DNA from: Tyto alba
Lineage: Eukaryota; Chordata; Aves; Strigiformes; Tytonidae
Assembly (NCBI RefSeq): GCF_018691265.1
Contig: NW_024881313.1
Location: 1,140,501-1,204,500 of the forward strand
DNA: 64,000 nucleotides
Direction of reading: 5' to 3'
Numbering within the stretch: position 1 is the first letter of the stretch; the number at the start of each line of letters is the position of its first letter. Below, in pieces: positions 13,763 to 25,483 of the stretch. The notes below the pieces were generated by a model, which made no database searches, had not been told where the DNA came from, and was given only the letters and a program-made list of their open reading frames with translations. A program made the translations under genes and the position numbers.

Positions 13763-15950
13763 GGAATATCCTCACAGCAAGATCTCTAGGGAAAATCTCT
13801 GCCAGCACTCAGAATTTTGAGGTCACTGCCACTCTAGGAGATATACCTGGCTTCTACTTTACTAGGAAACATCCCACAGTTCAGAAGTGAGGAGAAAACA
13901 TGTGTCTGAATGTTGTAGTAGAGACAGAAATAATGAAACAGGTTAGAATTTTTTTAAGAATTATCCAAATTAAGATCACAAACACAGAAATTCCAACTCA
14001 AAATTACACGGTTATTCTATGTGGTCATCAAAGGACAAGTTAAGGTTATCACAGAAGTCCTATCTGTCCATTATCATACATTGGGCTTAAAGTGAAGCTT
14101 AAACATAACAGGTTTCTCCAGGCTCAGATGCAAAAGGTACATGAATGTGATGAGGACAGTAACATTTAGTTTAGGGACAACTGTGAATTAGTGATGGATA
14201 GTCTAAAATACAAATCAGCCTTTGTTGTAGGAATGCCCACACACCCACACACACAGACAAAACCAAACCAAACCAAAACAAAAAAAGATTAATCATTATT
14301 TTAGCAAGTTTCCATCTGTTCAGTCCACACATAGTAACTAACTTGTTCACTCTCTAGCTCTATGCCATTGCTTAAGCCCCCCTTAAAATGGTCAAGGAAC
14401 ATGTATGCAGCCAGATGTTATGTTTTTGCCAAGAAGATGATAACATCCAGCTTGATGGTGTATATGTGGGCAAGGTGGGGGCAGACAGTAACATACTGGT
14501 GGACTACAAGTCATGCAAGCAAGCCTGGACGTCTAAGTGGTTTAAAATATATCTTTGTCTGCTTTTACTCTTCCTTTCTGATATGTAAGTTTACCTCATT
14601 TTTCACTGCATTCAACTTACGCATAATGTGCCTGTATGACATAACATTTCATGTCCATACATTTTTTTGTCTGTTAGAACGAAACTGAGTCTGAAGCTTT
14701 ACATATCCTACCGCAGAAATGTCTTCGTGGGTAAGGATGGCCTGTCTCGGATGGTAACTAGGCTCACTGCTGGTCCATTGCATGGGTTGGAACTCAGCTC
14801 CTGCTACAAAATACTCCTTTACATCAGCTTGACTGTTGCAAACCTGTTAACAATATGATTATAAAGTACACCCACATATATGTATATATAAATATATATT
14901 TTATACATGCTCAAGTTAAAGGCAGATAATACATTACAGTGAATGTTCCAAGTTTAATGGAAACTGAGGGCTAAATCCCCAACTGATGTAAATTCATAAA
15001 GCTCAACAGATATTGATCAAAAGCTATTTTAATGTTTCTTTCATCAACATTGTAAGACTTCGCTACACAAATGAATTAACTGTATGAGGTCGAAGAGTTC
15101 AGTAAAAGTAGCAGTGTATGCATTCTAATATATCATTTCCTCACTACTTTTTAATCAAATGTGAGAGTGTGATACACTTCTTCAAAAGTGAGACTTGATT
15201 TTGAGTATCTCAGTTTTGGCGGTGTTCCAGAGATTTTGTTTTAAAGACCTAGTCCCCTTCACTGTGCGTTGTCTTGAATATGCAAAGGCTCAGGCTCTGA
15301 ATCACCAGTCACTAGAAATGTAGGTCATTGATTTTAAGCTGTATTTCTCATTGTTTTAATTTACTGAGCACTGACTCACTGTGATGGCTGTTACACTCCA
15401 TTACTGGTAGAATGTCAACATTTAACATGTTTCTCTAATCTGAACCATATGATTTTGTGTTCCTGCAGCAGTGATTGCTCTCCTTTCCTCTACTTTTAAT
15501 ATTCCCTTTGATAAACTATACTAGCATAGTAATAACCCTGAAGTCTCAGAAGCTATCGCATACTAAAAATAAATGTTCTGAGATGCCATTCTGCAGAATG
15601 GGCTATGCAATACATCTTGTATCTCAATTTTTAAAATTTTCTAAAAAATATATACTGCAATGCAAAATAAAATTTCATGTGTAAATTATCTGTTAGCAAA
15701 TGTTATTCTGCAATTTGCTTTTAAATTATCCAAAATCAAATAGGTCTTCATATTAAATTGTCAAATGACATCCGTCTGCCTGTAATATAGATGGATTGTT
15801 GGTATAAAGAAGACAAAGTACTCAAACCTCCTCCTTTTTAACTGCTCCAGTGCAGTATAGTTTTCTTCATTTGCATTGACATTTATTTAAACTAGAGAAT
15901 ATGTATGGAATTACCAATTACTTTTTGCCTGACTCATATTATTTCAAAAG
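13763..15950. other. Unannotated sequence with small simple repeats
   Basis: No gene is supported. A CA-rich run (about 14239-14256) is followed by CCAAA-type repeats (about 14258-14285), and an AT-alternating tract lies at about 14876-14910. Frames at 14362-14688 and 14388-14588 overlap each other and have no recognisable domain. Confidence 0.55.
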
Positions 15951-16336
15951 CGGATTTAAGAACCAGAAACTATCAGAAGGAATGGAGGGAGGAAGCTAGT
16001 CGAAAAGGAAAGGAAGAAAGTGAAGTACAACAGTTGTTAAAACATGGCAACATAGAAACCAAGACTTTTGAGTCCCTTTCCACTACTGCACAAAATCGTA
16101 TCTTTGAAGAACAGCTAAAGTTGTGATTCAGTGTTATTAATAATGTGCACCTGATTAAAATGAAATAGTTGAATTCTAAGGATATTATGTATCACAGTGA
16201 TGTTTTCCATTAATCTTTCTTTTTCAGCTTTAATACTGAAATACGAAGGAGTCTTCTTAACTTAGATAACTGGACTGACATCCCATCTAACATAAAGGCA
16301 AAAATATTGCCATTGAGCAAGAAATACAAGTGTTAA
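15951..16336 (+). pseudogene. Candidate terminal exon pair of unknown protein (weak)
   Basis: An open stretch from about 15951 to 16119 encodes a charged, helix-prone peptide rich in Lys, Glu, Arg and Gln; in the same frame, TGA follows at 16124-16126. If a GT at 16120 is used as donor, the 108-bp gap ends at 16227 in a pyrimidine-rich TTTCTTTTTCAG acceptor. The next open stretch (16228-16336) then joins in phase (two bases plus one) and ends at TAA 16334-16336, after about 35 further codons. The upstream boundary would be an AG at 15949-15950. The donor context (AAA|GTTGTG) is poor, I do not recognise the protein, and no upstream exons are identifiable. It could be the 3' end of a real gene, a decayed gene, or chance. 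What is seen is only frame and acceptor consistency; function is unknown. Confidence 0.25.
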
Positions 16337-17084
16337 GCCACCTATAAGGAGTATATACTTTTTATACAGACCACAAACATAAATTAAAATTAATGTATAC
16401 TTCATGGAGGTAGAAGGAATTCAGAGAGGATCAAATAATTCTAGAGTAATTGGAAGAATTTTCTTAATTTCTAAATCTGTTTTCTAAGGAGGAGAGAAAA
16501 ATCCTCTGACACTGGTTTTAAATCATAAAGCCAGCAGATTGTATAAACATGTCAAGGCCACAGAATTACACCTGTATTACAAAGGCAAGGAGAGAAAATC
16601 CTTTCTGCTGTGCTCTAACCAGCAGTCAGGCCATTACAGGAAATCAGAATATTAAGCAGAGTGTTTAGGAACAGATACGGTTTTGAAATGAAGTAATTGC
16701 ATGAGACAGGACAAGCAGTAATGGCTGAAAGTTTAACTTTAACTTCACCCTTCATATCTTAAACTACTCTTCTTCTGTAAATATATTAGACATAACGAAT
16801 AGATAACCTAGTGGTTTGGACAGACATGTCCACAGAACACATTTTGCTGGAGCAGTATTGATTAAAAAAATGGTAGCATTCATTTTGCAAGTGTTGGTAA
16901 AAAGTGTTATTGTATAACAGTCTCCAGTAGAGGGTCTGGTTATAGCAATATAGTGTAGATTTTTGCACAGATTTGAATTACTTTACCTTCTATGTACAGT
17001 AAGTTACACTAAAGCCTACAATCTGAGACTTGTTTTCATTTCAAACTCCAGGAATGAACCAAGAGTGAAGAACACCAGTTCAAA
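16337..17084. other. Unannotated sequence
   Basis: AT-rich DNA following the weak exon candidate. No canonical AATAAA cleavage signal stands out directly downstream of the candidate stop codon, which counts mildly against that gene call. The minus-strand 60-codon frame at 16786-16968 has no family signature. Confidence 0.5.
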
Positions 17085-17156
17085 GATATATATATATAAA
17101 AAACAAACAAACAAACAAAAAGAAAAAAAAAAGAAGTAAAAAAAAGGAAAAAAAAT
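17085..17156. repeat. Compound AT / AAAC / A-rich simple repeat
   Basis: A short alternating TA run (about 17085-17098) is followed by five or so AAAC units (about 17101-17118), then A-rich sequence broken by single G residues. This is ordinary simple-sequence DNA with no associated element visible. Confidence 0.85.
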
Positions 17157-17655
17157 GTTTAAATGGTGGCAGATCCAGCTAGAAATTTCCATTGGTGTTG
17201 CACATCTGTGAAAAATAGCCCAAAAAACTCCATCAAATATTTGACCATAGTTTTGCCTGGTTTTTATCCTAACAATTATTCTAGTTTCATAGAGAATACA
17301 GGATTATCTGTGGCATGTGGTTCATCTCCTACAGTAGTGTCCCCTCAGCAAGTCACTGAGTTTTCATTTTCACATATGCTTTTTGAACATAAATATACAT
17401 ACATGTGTCCATGTAGTGCCAGAAACAGAAATGTCAGCTTGGAAAGGAAAGCCACAAATGGAAGTCAGGGTTACATCAGAGGGCTAACACTGTTGAGTAT
17501 ATAAGCCTGTATGTATCCACTACATATGCAGGTGATATAGGGAGCTAACTGCTTTGTAATTTCTTAACAAACCTTGAATATTATTTTGATGCCTTGAATG
17601 TTCTTTTGAAACTTTTTTATTAGAGACTGGTGCCTAAGCTTATCAGGGACTGGTA

Positions 17656-18070
17656 TGCGTCAAGGACTGTGTGTTAGACACAGGGGAGATAACAAGAATA
17701 ACAGTGTCAGCTTGACCATAAAACTGGTCAAGAAGCTGCTGAGATCACCAAGTATGAAGGGAGCATGCATGAATGACTAAAGTTCATCTAAAGGACAAAA
17801 GAGGAAGAGGAAGATAAGACCCCCAAAGAAGTAAATGACCACCAGAGACAGATCTGAGTCTGCGCAAAGTAACCCCACCCCACTTATGCATATGTATGTT
17901 TATGTTGTGTAATCCCGTGAATATGTATACCTGCACTGCATAAATTTCTGGCAAAGTGTACTGTTGGTGTGCAAGCTAGGAGGAGCAATACACCTTGCAC
18001 CCAGCGCTGCAATAAACATACCTGCTTTACAACTCTTTGTGAGCTCTAAAGTTTGTTTCCGCACTTCACA
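17656..18070 (+). mobile_element. Probable solo LTR, plus strand, 4-bp target-site duplication
   Basis: The segment begins TG (tgcgtcaagg) and ends CA (gcacttcaca). It is flanked on both sides by the tetranucleotide GGTA (17652-17655 and 18071-18074). A TATA-like GCATAAAT lies at 17938-17945. A polyadenylation signal AATAAA lies at 18011-18016, about 55 bases before the 3' end, in a G/T- and C/T-rich setting that fits the R-U5 part of a retroviral LTR. A 4-bp duplication is usual for class I (gammaretrovirus-like) endogenous retroviruses. No internal coding sequence or second LTR is nearby, so it is a solo LTR. Boundaries are moderately certain because GGTA can recur by chance. Confidence 0.65.
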
Positions 18071-18074
18071 GGTA

Positions 18075-21000
18075 CAGAAAAACTAGAATTAAAAAGGAAA
18101 GTGTCCCCACAAAACTTCACATTACTAAAATCAGGCAGCCTCAAGACATTCAGTCTCATTATGAGAATATTCTCATTGAAAAGGCAAGGAATACAGCTCT
18201 GATCTAATGCAACTATACAAAACTATAGAAGCATCTATATAAAGCCACCTACTTTTTGCCAACGAGCACTTTATAACTACCATGTTACTGCTGTGTCACA
18301 AAAACCAGTATATTCTTCATTAAAGATGTCAATACACACTAACATCAGTGCATTGAAAGAGGGGAGGAAGTTGTAACCTTATTCCACAGATATGCAGGAT
18401 CTTGTCCCTGTCTGGGGGAATGACAATGTAGGTTACTGATGATAGGGAGCACAGAGGAAGCGGGAGGGTGCTGTGTTTCTCCTGAGGAAAGGTGGGAAGG
18501 ATGCAGTTAACCCCCACAACTCTTGCAGAGGCAAATGAAATGTCACCTTTATCGTCAGACCATCATTTGGAGGGGAAGACACTGGGTTCCAAAAAATGAG
18601 ATTTGCTTGGCAGTCTTTGAAATTCTGCTATGTCAAATCTGATTGCTGCTACTTAGATGGGAAATAGAAATCTGGAAATGGCATAATTTCAAAATTCTGG
18701 CATGAGCCAGTTGTAACTGAGGCATGTTTGCAGGAACACATGCAGACTGGTTGCAAGGCTGGTGAAGGGCACAGTGGATCTGATTCCTTGACTCTGAATG
18801 ATCATTGATTCTTTTTATACAGCACAAGAAGCACTCCTAAACCCTTGATGAGTTTTCTATGTATGGAACTATGAAGAGAGGGAGAGAATTTTTATTTATA
18901 TTGCTAATGCCAAGAAAATTTCCATGAGATACATCCTGGTTAGCAGTGTCTGCAAGCAAGGTTGGCAGAGGAACATGCCAAAATCAGAATCTATGCAGTT
19001 CTGAAAACACCTGCAAAGACATCTAAATACTGTGGAAAGTTCATAGAAGTACCTGTTTTTCCACCACCTTCAGTGGCAACAGGTGAATGGGGAGGGGGTA
19101 TTAAGCTGGGAAGTCTATAGTTTGGATTTACGGTTACGTTACGTTTCGGAATGAAGCCTTTATCGCCTCTCAGTATCTCAGTTAGTGAAATGGCTATAGT
19201 AGTGTCCCATAAATACTTACAGAAATCTGTGAAACACAGAAATTATGGTAATGGGTGATTAACCACAAAAGAAACATGATTTATTCATTAAAAAAAAATA
19301 TATAAAATTAAAAAAAAAAACAAAAACCAAAAAAAAACACATGGTATACAGCAATTCCCTCTACCTTGGTGCAAGATTTTCCCATATGCTCAAGATCAAA
19401 TCAGACTCACCAGAACATTTTTCCTTACCAGGATTTCAGTGTAAAGTGACAATGACAGATATACTTCCAGTGCTACTGGGCAAGAAACTTATTATAAAAG
19501 ATGCCTTCAGTACGGTGCTGTGGTTAGATGGCTGCTCTCATGACTTACACGCTAAGTCAGCATCTAAGAAAGCACCTTTTTTTTTTTTTTAATCCATTCA
19601 ATGAAATCACATAATCAAATAGTTCTAGAAAGTACTAGAGAATATTATGATCCCTCACTGTTAATACAAGTGTAGACGTTATCTCCTGATCCAGTTACAA
19701 CAAATCCCAGTGAATCCACACCTGTTTCTACGCTCTTCACATACTCCACTCAGGGAAGAGAGAGGGGGAAAACCCCCCACAAGTGTTTTCACAGCACAGT
19801 TTTTACCAGTGTCTCATGCCTCCCCATCCACCACATGGCCTGTCTGCATGTGTACCTCTGCCTTTTGGCAGCCCCTCCTCCTGACTCACCGGGGAAGTCG
19901 CACGGACTCAGGAAGGATGCTGTGCCGAGCAGCGTTTGCAGCACCTCTGCTGACATTCTGCGAGGCATGCAAGGCAAAAGAGAGGCAGTGGAGACTCTGT
20001 AGCACAGCAACAAGCACATTTTCAGCAAAATCCATCTGCGAAGCCAACTGATAACAATCAGCTAGAAGCTAGAAGGCAGCATGTCATCAGCCAGTACAAA
20101 GCAAATGTGTGGTACTGTTGAGCACTGGCATAAATTCGGTCAAATGCAGAAGTGTTTTGTTAACTAGCAATATATCCCACCTATTCCTATGTTATATTTG
20201 GGGACAGGGAAAAGAAAGAGAGATCTCTTCAATGTTGACAGGTTAACTTAGTTGTCTGTGAGATTCTTCTATTGTTAAGGGTTTTCTGGTTTTTGGTTGG
20301 TTGTTATTTTTAGCTGAAATACCTACTATAAATTTTAGTGAAGTCATTTGTTCCTCTTCAGTGTGTAGCCATAGAACAATTTCAATATGATTGAAAGGAT
20401 TTTTCTTTCTTATTTCTTTCTATTTTAACTAGTCCATCCCATATGATTAAGGAACAAACTCCAGCTCTGTATTTACAAAGATCTAATCCATAGATGTTTT
20501 AACCTCTGGGAAGACATATAATTAAAAGCAGTATTTCCACGATCACTGTCATGGATCCCCAACCACCTCTTAGTCAGCCGTTGGGGGAAAAATAAGGAAA
20601 ATGTTGGTGTGACAAGTCTTTATAATTATAAAAATACAAGTACTCACTGCACGGAAATTTTCCTTTTGGTATTCAATCACACTCGCTTGCAAAATGCTAA
20701 TAGATTCAGATGGCATATAGTACAACAGCAGTGCAGCTTTTGACAGAAATACTGAGCAGCTGGTTATGTTGCCCTGTGACTATTTTATATTTGTTTACTT
20801 AAAATTGCAACCATGAAACAAGATTATGTCATTTTAAAAGGAGATAGGCTTTTAAAGGGAGGTACCAAGGGCCTACTCATGAAAGATTATACAGTTATGC
20901 TTCTGAGCTCAGGAGAAAATAAAATGGAAGGTTTTTTTTTTTTTATTAAAATTCATTAAGTCTTACTCACATTGCCTACAAATGTTTGTCTTTTAGTTAC

Positions 21001-24000
21001 AGCACCCTAAAGGAGATTAATTTATTGCTTGGATTATAAGGAGGTGAGCCAAGAGTTTCAGGCTTTGCCACCAACATCTTGAATGATCCTGGGAAAGCCA
21101 CATCATCTCCTCGAGTAATGGTTCTTTCACATAAGAAAAAGAGAGAGAGAGAGAAAGAAACAGCACTAACTTGCTCTCAGAAATGTATTGAGATATTATT
21201 GGTTTAATTAATATTTTTATATTGTATTGAGAGCCCCAAAATGAAAGTGCCATATTAATGCAAATTATCTCTATTGTTAAATGATAAAATTAAGCTCCCT
21301 AAGACAAAGGCTGCACAGTGCACTGTCCAAATAACAAAAGTGCAACTTCATTTGTTATATTAAATTGTTTAGAAATTATATCAAAAGAGCATGGTAGAGA
21401 AAAAAATTAGTACAACTCAAAAAGCCCTTTCAAATCATATGGAAATACCTTACGTTCATTAACTGGTGAACATGAAAAGTATACAAATGGCAATGAATCC
21501 ACTACAACTGATATGCTAGACCTTAGTTCACACTGGTAAATAAATTAATGGAAAGAAGAGCTACTCTACTAATTCTAGACTTCTTTTTTTAGTCTGAAAT
21601 TTTGGGGTGGTGGGTATGCTAGAGGAAGCAAGTCTTACTATTGAGGCTGCTATATCCACTGTCTCCCAGGACCAGGATCCTTCTTTATCACCTCCTTGAT
21701 GAGAGATGATCTGACTATAGACTGAAAATAAGAACCCACCTAGCACCACTGAGACTTCTGCCTCCTTTGGGTAAAGTTCTATGAACCACCTAGAATGGGA
21801 GTCCACACCATCTTTTCTTTCCTTTTACTTGCTTTTTTCTCATTCTCTCTCTTTTTTGTCCCTCCCATCATTTCATTTATCCTACTACAGCTGCTTTTCT
21901 TATTTATTTTTGTGACACTGCTGTAAGCAATGTTCTCATTTTAGAAAGGCAACTAAAAGCACAGTCCGAAACATGTTGATGTTTGACAGACTCCACAGTG
22001 GCTGAGGAGAACAGATGCTGTGCCTGTCTTTAACTGAGATTTGCAGCATGAGCCAGAAACAGAAACTATGTTTTCAGTCTTTGCTGTTCTTTTTTTTTGC
22101 CTCCCTCCTTCTGTGTGTGCATTGCTTTGTGGTTCAACAAAAGCAACTGCAATAGTTCAAATCCCTAGTACCTGACTTCTTCAGTCTTCATCCAAAAGTT
22201 ATCATCCTCAGTACCCTCTAAAAGACTGCCAGACAATTTTCTAAAAGCAAAGGAAAAAAACCTCTCTAGGAACACTCAAAGCTAACAGGAAAGGGAATAA
22301 TATTGACTGATAACGTGACATTTTTGATTAATGCTTTGAAAGTATGAGTGGATTCCCCCATCCCACAACTTCTTATATCTTTAAATAAAAACTTAACAAC
22401 ATTTGATCTTGTTTGCTATGAGCACAAGCAGGCTAAAGCCTGTATGCACGCAATACTGAATGTTGTTTCACATTATGTAGTGACAAAGGCAAATTAATCC
22501 CTTTAGTTCATATTTTTTCAAACAAGGTTATTAGTAAGGCGTTATCAGTAGACTCTAGTGAACAAAGCAGGCCAACATTTCTGTGTAGGATGTCTATACA
22601 TACACCTAGATCTAACACTCTCCTCTGTTGGAAGTAGCAGCTAATCTTTATAGACTTCAGGTGTTGCAGAAGATAACCCTATGAGTCATTGAACCTGGCC
22701 CATAGTTTTACAGTACTGTAAAGCACAGCTGCCATAACCAACTTTGTTTACTCAGCAGCACATGGAACTCCATCTGATGGAGGTTTAGAGCTCTTCAAAT
22801 AATTGGAGAATCCATGAGGACTATGGCATTCTTCCTCAAACAGCTCAGTGACAGTGGGAAAAAAAAAAAAAAAAAAAGGTATTTTCTACCTTCCCCATCT
22901 CTCTGAAGAGAGAGGACTTGTCCCACTCAATTTTATTTCTGTCCTGCTTGACAGCTGAAACCGTCAGTGACAAATGCTATTTGGAGACTGTGGTCTCTAA
23001 AGTATCCCACACCTTATGATTATTAGATATAAAATGTCAAATCCACAGTTTAATATACCTATGCAATACTACCTTCCTGCGATCTGCAAGGTCAGAAGAC
23101 AACAAAACTTATAACCACCAGGTTATGTTAGCAATAATCTGACTGCATTGGCCATTAAGATGCATTGCTCAAGATACCTGCAATGTTCCCCATGGGCATA
23201 GTTCAGTCAGTCTTCATGCTGCCAGGGGAGTTTAGCATCACAGAAGGATTAGGGACAGAAAAGTAAAAATTAGGCTTTATGTAAATCTTTTATTAGGGAA
23301 ACAAAGTACCCTGAATTTCAAATGGAAGAGCCTTTATGAATCATAGAGCAGTTCTGCCACAAATGGCTGAGACAGAGCTATCCTCTTGGAAAGAGGCAAA
23401 GATGAAATCACCGAAAACAAGAACAATATTAAGACAGATACATTTGCAGGGATATGGGGGGGAAGCCCTTGGTGTGCCAAATACTTTTCCTCTATTTCTA
23501 CTGCTTTCAGAGTAAAAGTTGTCACAAACTTCAATGCAGTGTTTAAAACTACTTATACGATCAGTTTTAAAGTATAGAAACACAACCTACTTTTTGTTTT
23601 GTTGTTACTTTTAAATCAGTTCATTCCCATTTCTATCAGTGCAGTTATTAATTTTAGATTTTAGCACAAGGAGAATTACCATTTAAAAATTTTGCCACCT
23701 GTCCAAGGCAGTTTACACTAGGAAGAAAAGGATTTACATTTTTCCTTCTACAAAAATTAAGAAATTTAGAGCACTAAGACTGAACAATAGAAAAATAGAC
23801 TATTTCTTAGAATGTCTGAAGTTTGTACAAAAAAAAAAAAGTATTAATTTCTCAATAGATAACATATTTCATACAAAGAAACCATGCACAGCTTTCTGTG
23901 AACTTTCAATCTTTCAACAACATTTACAATTTCCTGATATATCAACTTCTTTTTTTTTGAAGGATGTGTTTGAATTGGATCACTGTGATTGTTCACCTTA

Positions 24001-25319
24001 ATGACAGTGTGAAATCTCCTAGCAAAATATGTATTTATTTATTTCTGTATTTATTTTGCCATCATAGCTTTTAAGTTAGGGTTACATTTATAATATAAAG
24101 TGTCATCATATCTTTACCATAATTTTATCTTCAGTGAAAATGCATTGAATCATAAAGCTCAGCATATACTACATAAATAGGTTTTAATGTATTTTAAAGC
24201 AGACAGTGAAATGTATTTTAAAGCGTACAACACAGTATGAAGAAAGAAATGTAAGTAACAGCCACTGACGTTATATCATCTGAAGATCTTAGTAGTTCTT
24301 AAAGAGCTTTAAAAATGTAGCTTACCTAATGTACAGTATCTTTCTTCAATATACTTCTAATAAAACTGAGATAATTTTAGGATTCATGCAGCTGAAGACT
24401 ATGGAAATTATAATTGTGGGCATATAGTTCAATATTTTTATTTATTCAAACTTTAGAGAATGAAACATCTTCTGTAACTCTCAGCAAATGAGGAAAAAAG
24501 ACAGTGAACTTTTGTTACACAGTTTTCAAGGAAAAATAATAACTAACCACAGGGTTCTCTCTGGTATTACGCAGCTTATGAAATGGGCAATTAGCTGGAA
24601 GTGTGTATTCATTCCCATTTTAAACCATTTGTTGATAGAGTAGTATCTCTACAGTTAACACTATCATCTCCACTCATAAATAAAAACCACATTTTCAAGC
24701 TTAAACCTCTTGACTGTAGCAGAATTTTAATTTTTGAAGATTCTTAAAAACAAAGATGATGACAGTTGATTGTCTCACTTAAGCTGTGTGTATTGATAAA
24801 ATTTTTACATTTTTTTTTTAATTGAGTCATCCAGGGCCACAGAAAATAATTTGCCCTTTCTCTATTAAGGCTTTAATTGTTTACATGGTTGTAAGAGGAA
24901 ATAATACATTAATGGTGGTACATGAAACCTTTGCTGTACCAAAATATTACATTTCTTGGAAAACAGAACAGCATAAATTATTATCCCAATCAAGTGATCT
25001 ATGTCAATGATTTTGGGTGATAGCTTAGGTGTTTATGTTAGTCTTGCAGTGGTAAACAATTGTGCCTTGTAATTTTCTGTATCGTCACTTCTCAGTGATG
25101 AAGAGTTTCAAGGATTGTGTTCAGAAAATTATACGTTAGAATTATTTTTATAACCCAGTTCATTTGCATGCTTTGTTGCATCTGTGTATTTAAGAAACCT
25201 CTTCTGCAAAAACAGCAGTAAGCTTTATGGCTATTATTGCTACGTTCACTGATCCAAGCAAAATCATTTCTCTACTCAGAATGCAAAATCTATTTTTTGA
25301 CTGTGGTTTTGACAGCTTT
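18075..25319. other. 7-kb unannotated non-coding stretch
   Basis: No gene or transposon is recognisable. Simple repeats: A-rich tract at about 19289-19337, T run at about 19578-19591, GA repeat at about 21140-21160, and an A run of about 19 at 22859-22877. A locally GC- and CpG-richer pocket lies at about 19830-20050, with overlapping chance frames on both strands (19710-20051 plus, 19789-20028 minus). Neither frame has a recognisable domain. Confidence 0.55.
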
Positions 25320-25339
25320 CTCAAAGACAAGAACAGTCC

Positions 25340-25483
25340 TGTAAAAACATTCAGAAAGTCACACAGGTGTGGCAGAAATTTGCCTTGGCTGAACAAGGAA
25401 CTCCGCACAACTCCAAGGCAACACTACTGCAGAGGAGTGCTCTAGAGGTCTCTTCCAGCCCAAATTATTCTGTCATTCTATGG
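25340..25483 (+). mobile_element. CR1 LINE remnant, 3' tail with possible ORF2 linker piece
   Basis: The 3' part (about 25440-25483) has the CR1 tail pattern AGAGGTCTCTTCCAGCCCAAAT followed by ATTCTATGG. Just upstream, codons at 25380-25403 read LPWLNKEL, preceded by a basic stretch with a K.HRCGR pattern. This resembles the segment between endonuclease and reverse transcriptase in avian CR1 ORF2, where a basic region precedes a W(M/L)N(K/R)EL motif. If that is right, the copy has lost the reverse-transcriptase region between linker and tail. The tail call is firm; the linker call rests on a short motif. No functional protein is encoded. Confidence 0.7.

Noticed and set aside
13551..13808. 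Minus-strand frame with a long poly-Phe run
   Set aside because: It is the translation of a 35-base poly-A tract and has no other support. The same applies to 46556-46861 minus.
22859..22877. Poly-A run as the tail of a processed pseudogene
   Set aside because: No coding-like body or flanking target-site duplication is recognisable upstream. The same holds for the other A runs (30883, 32759, 60438, 62447).
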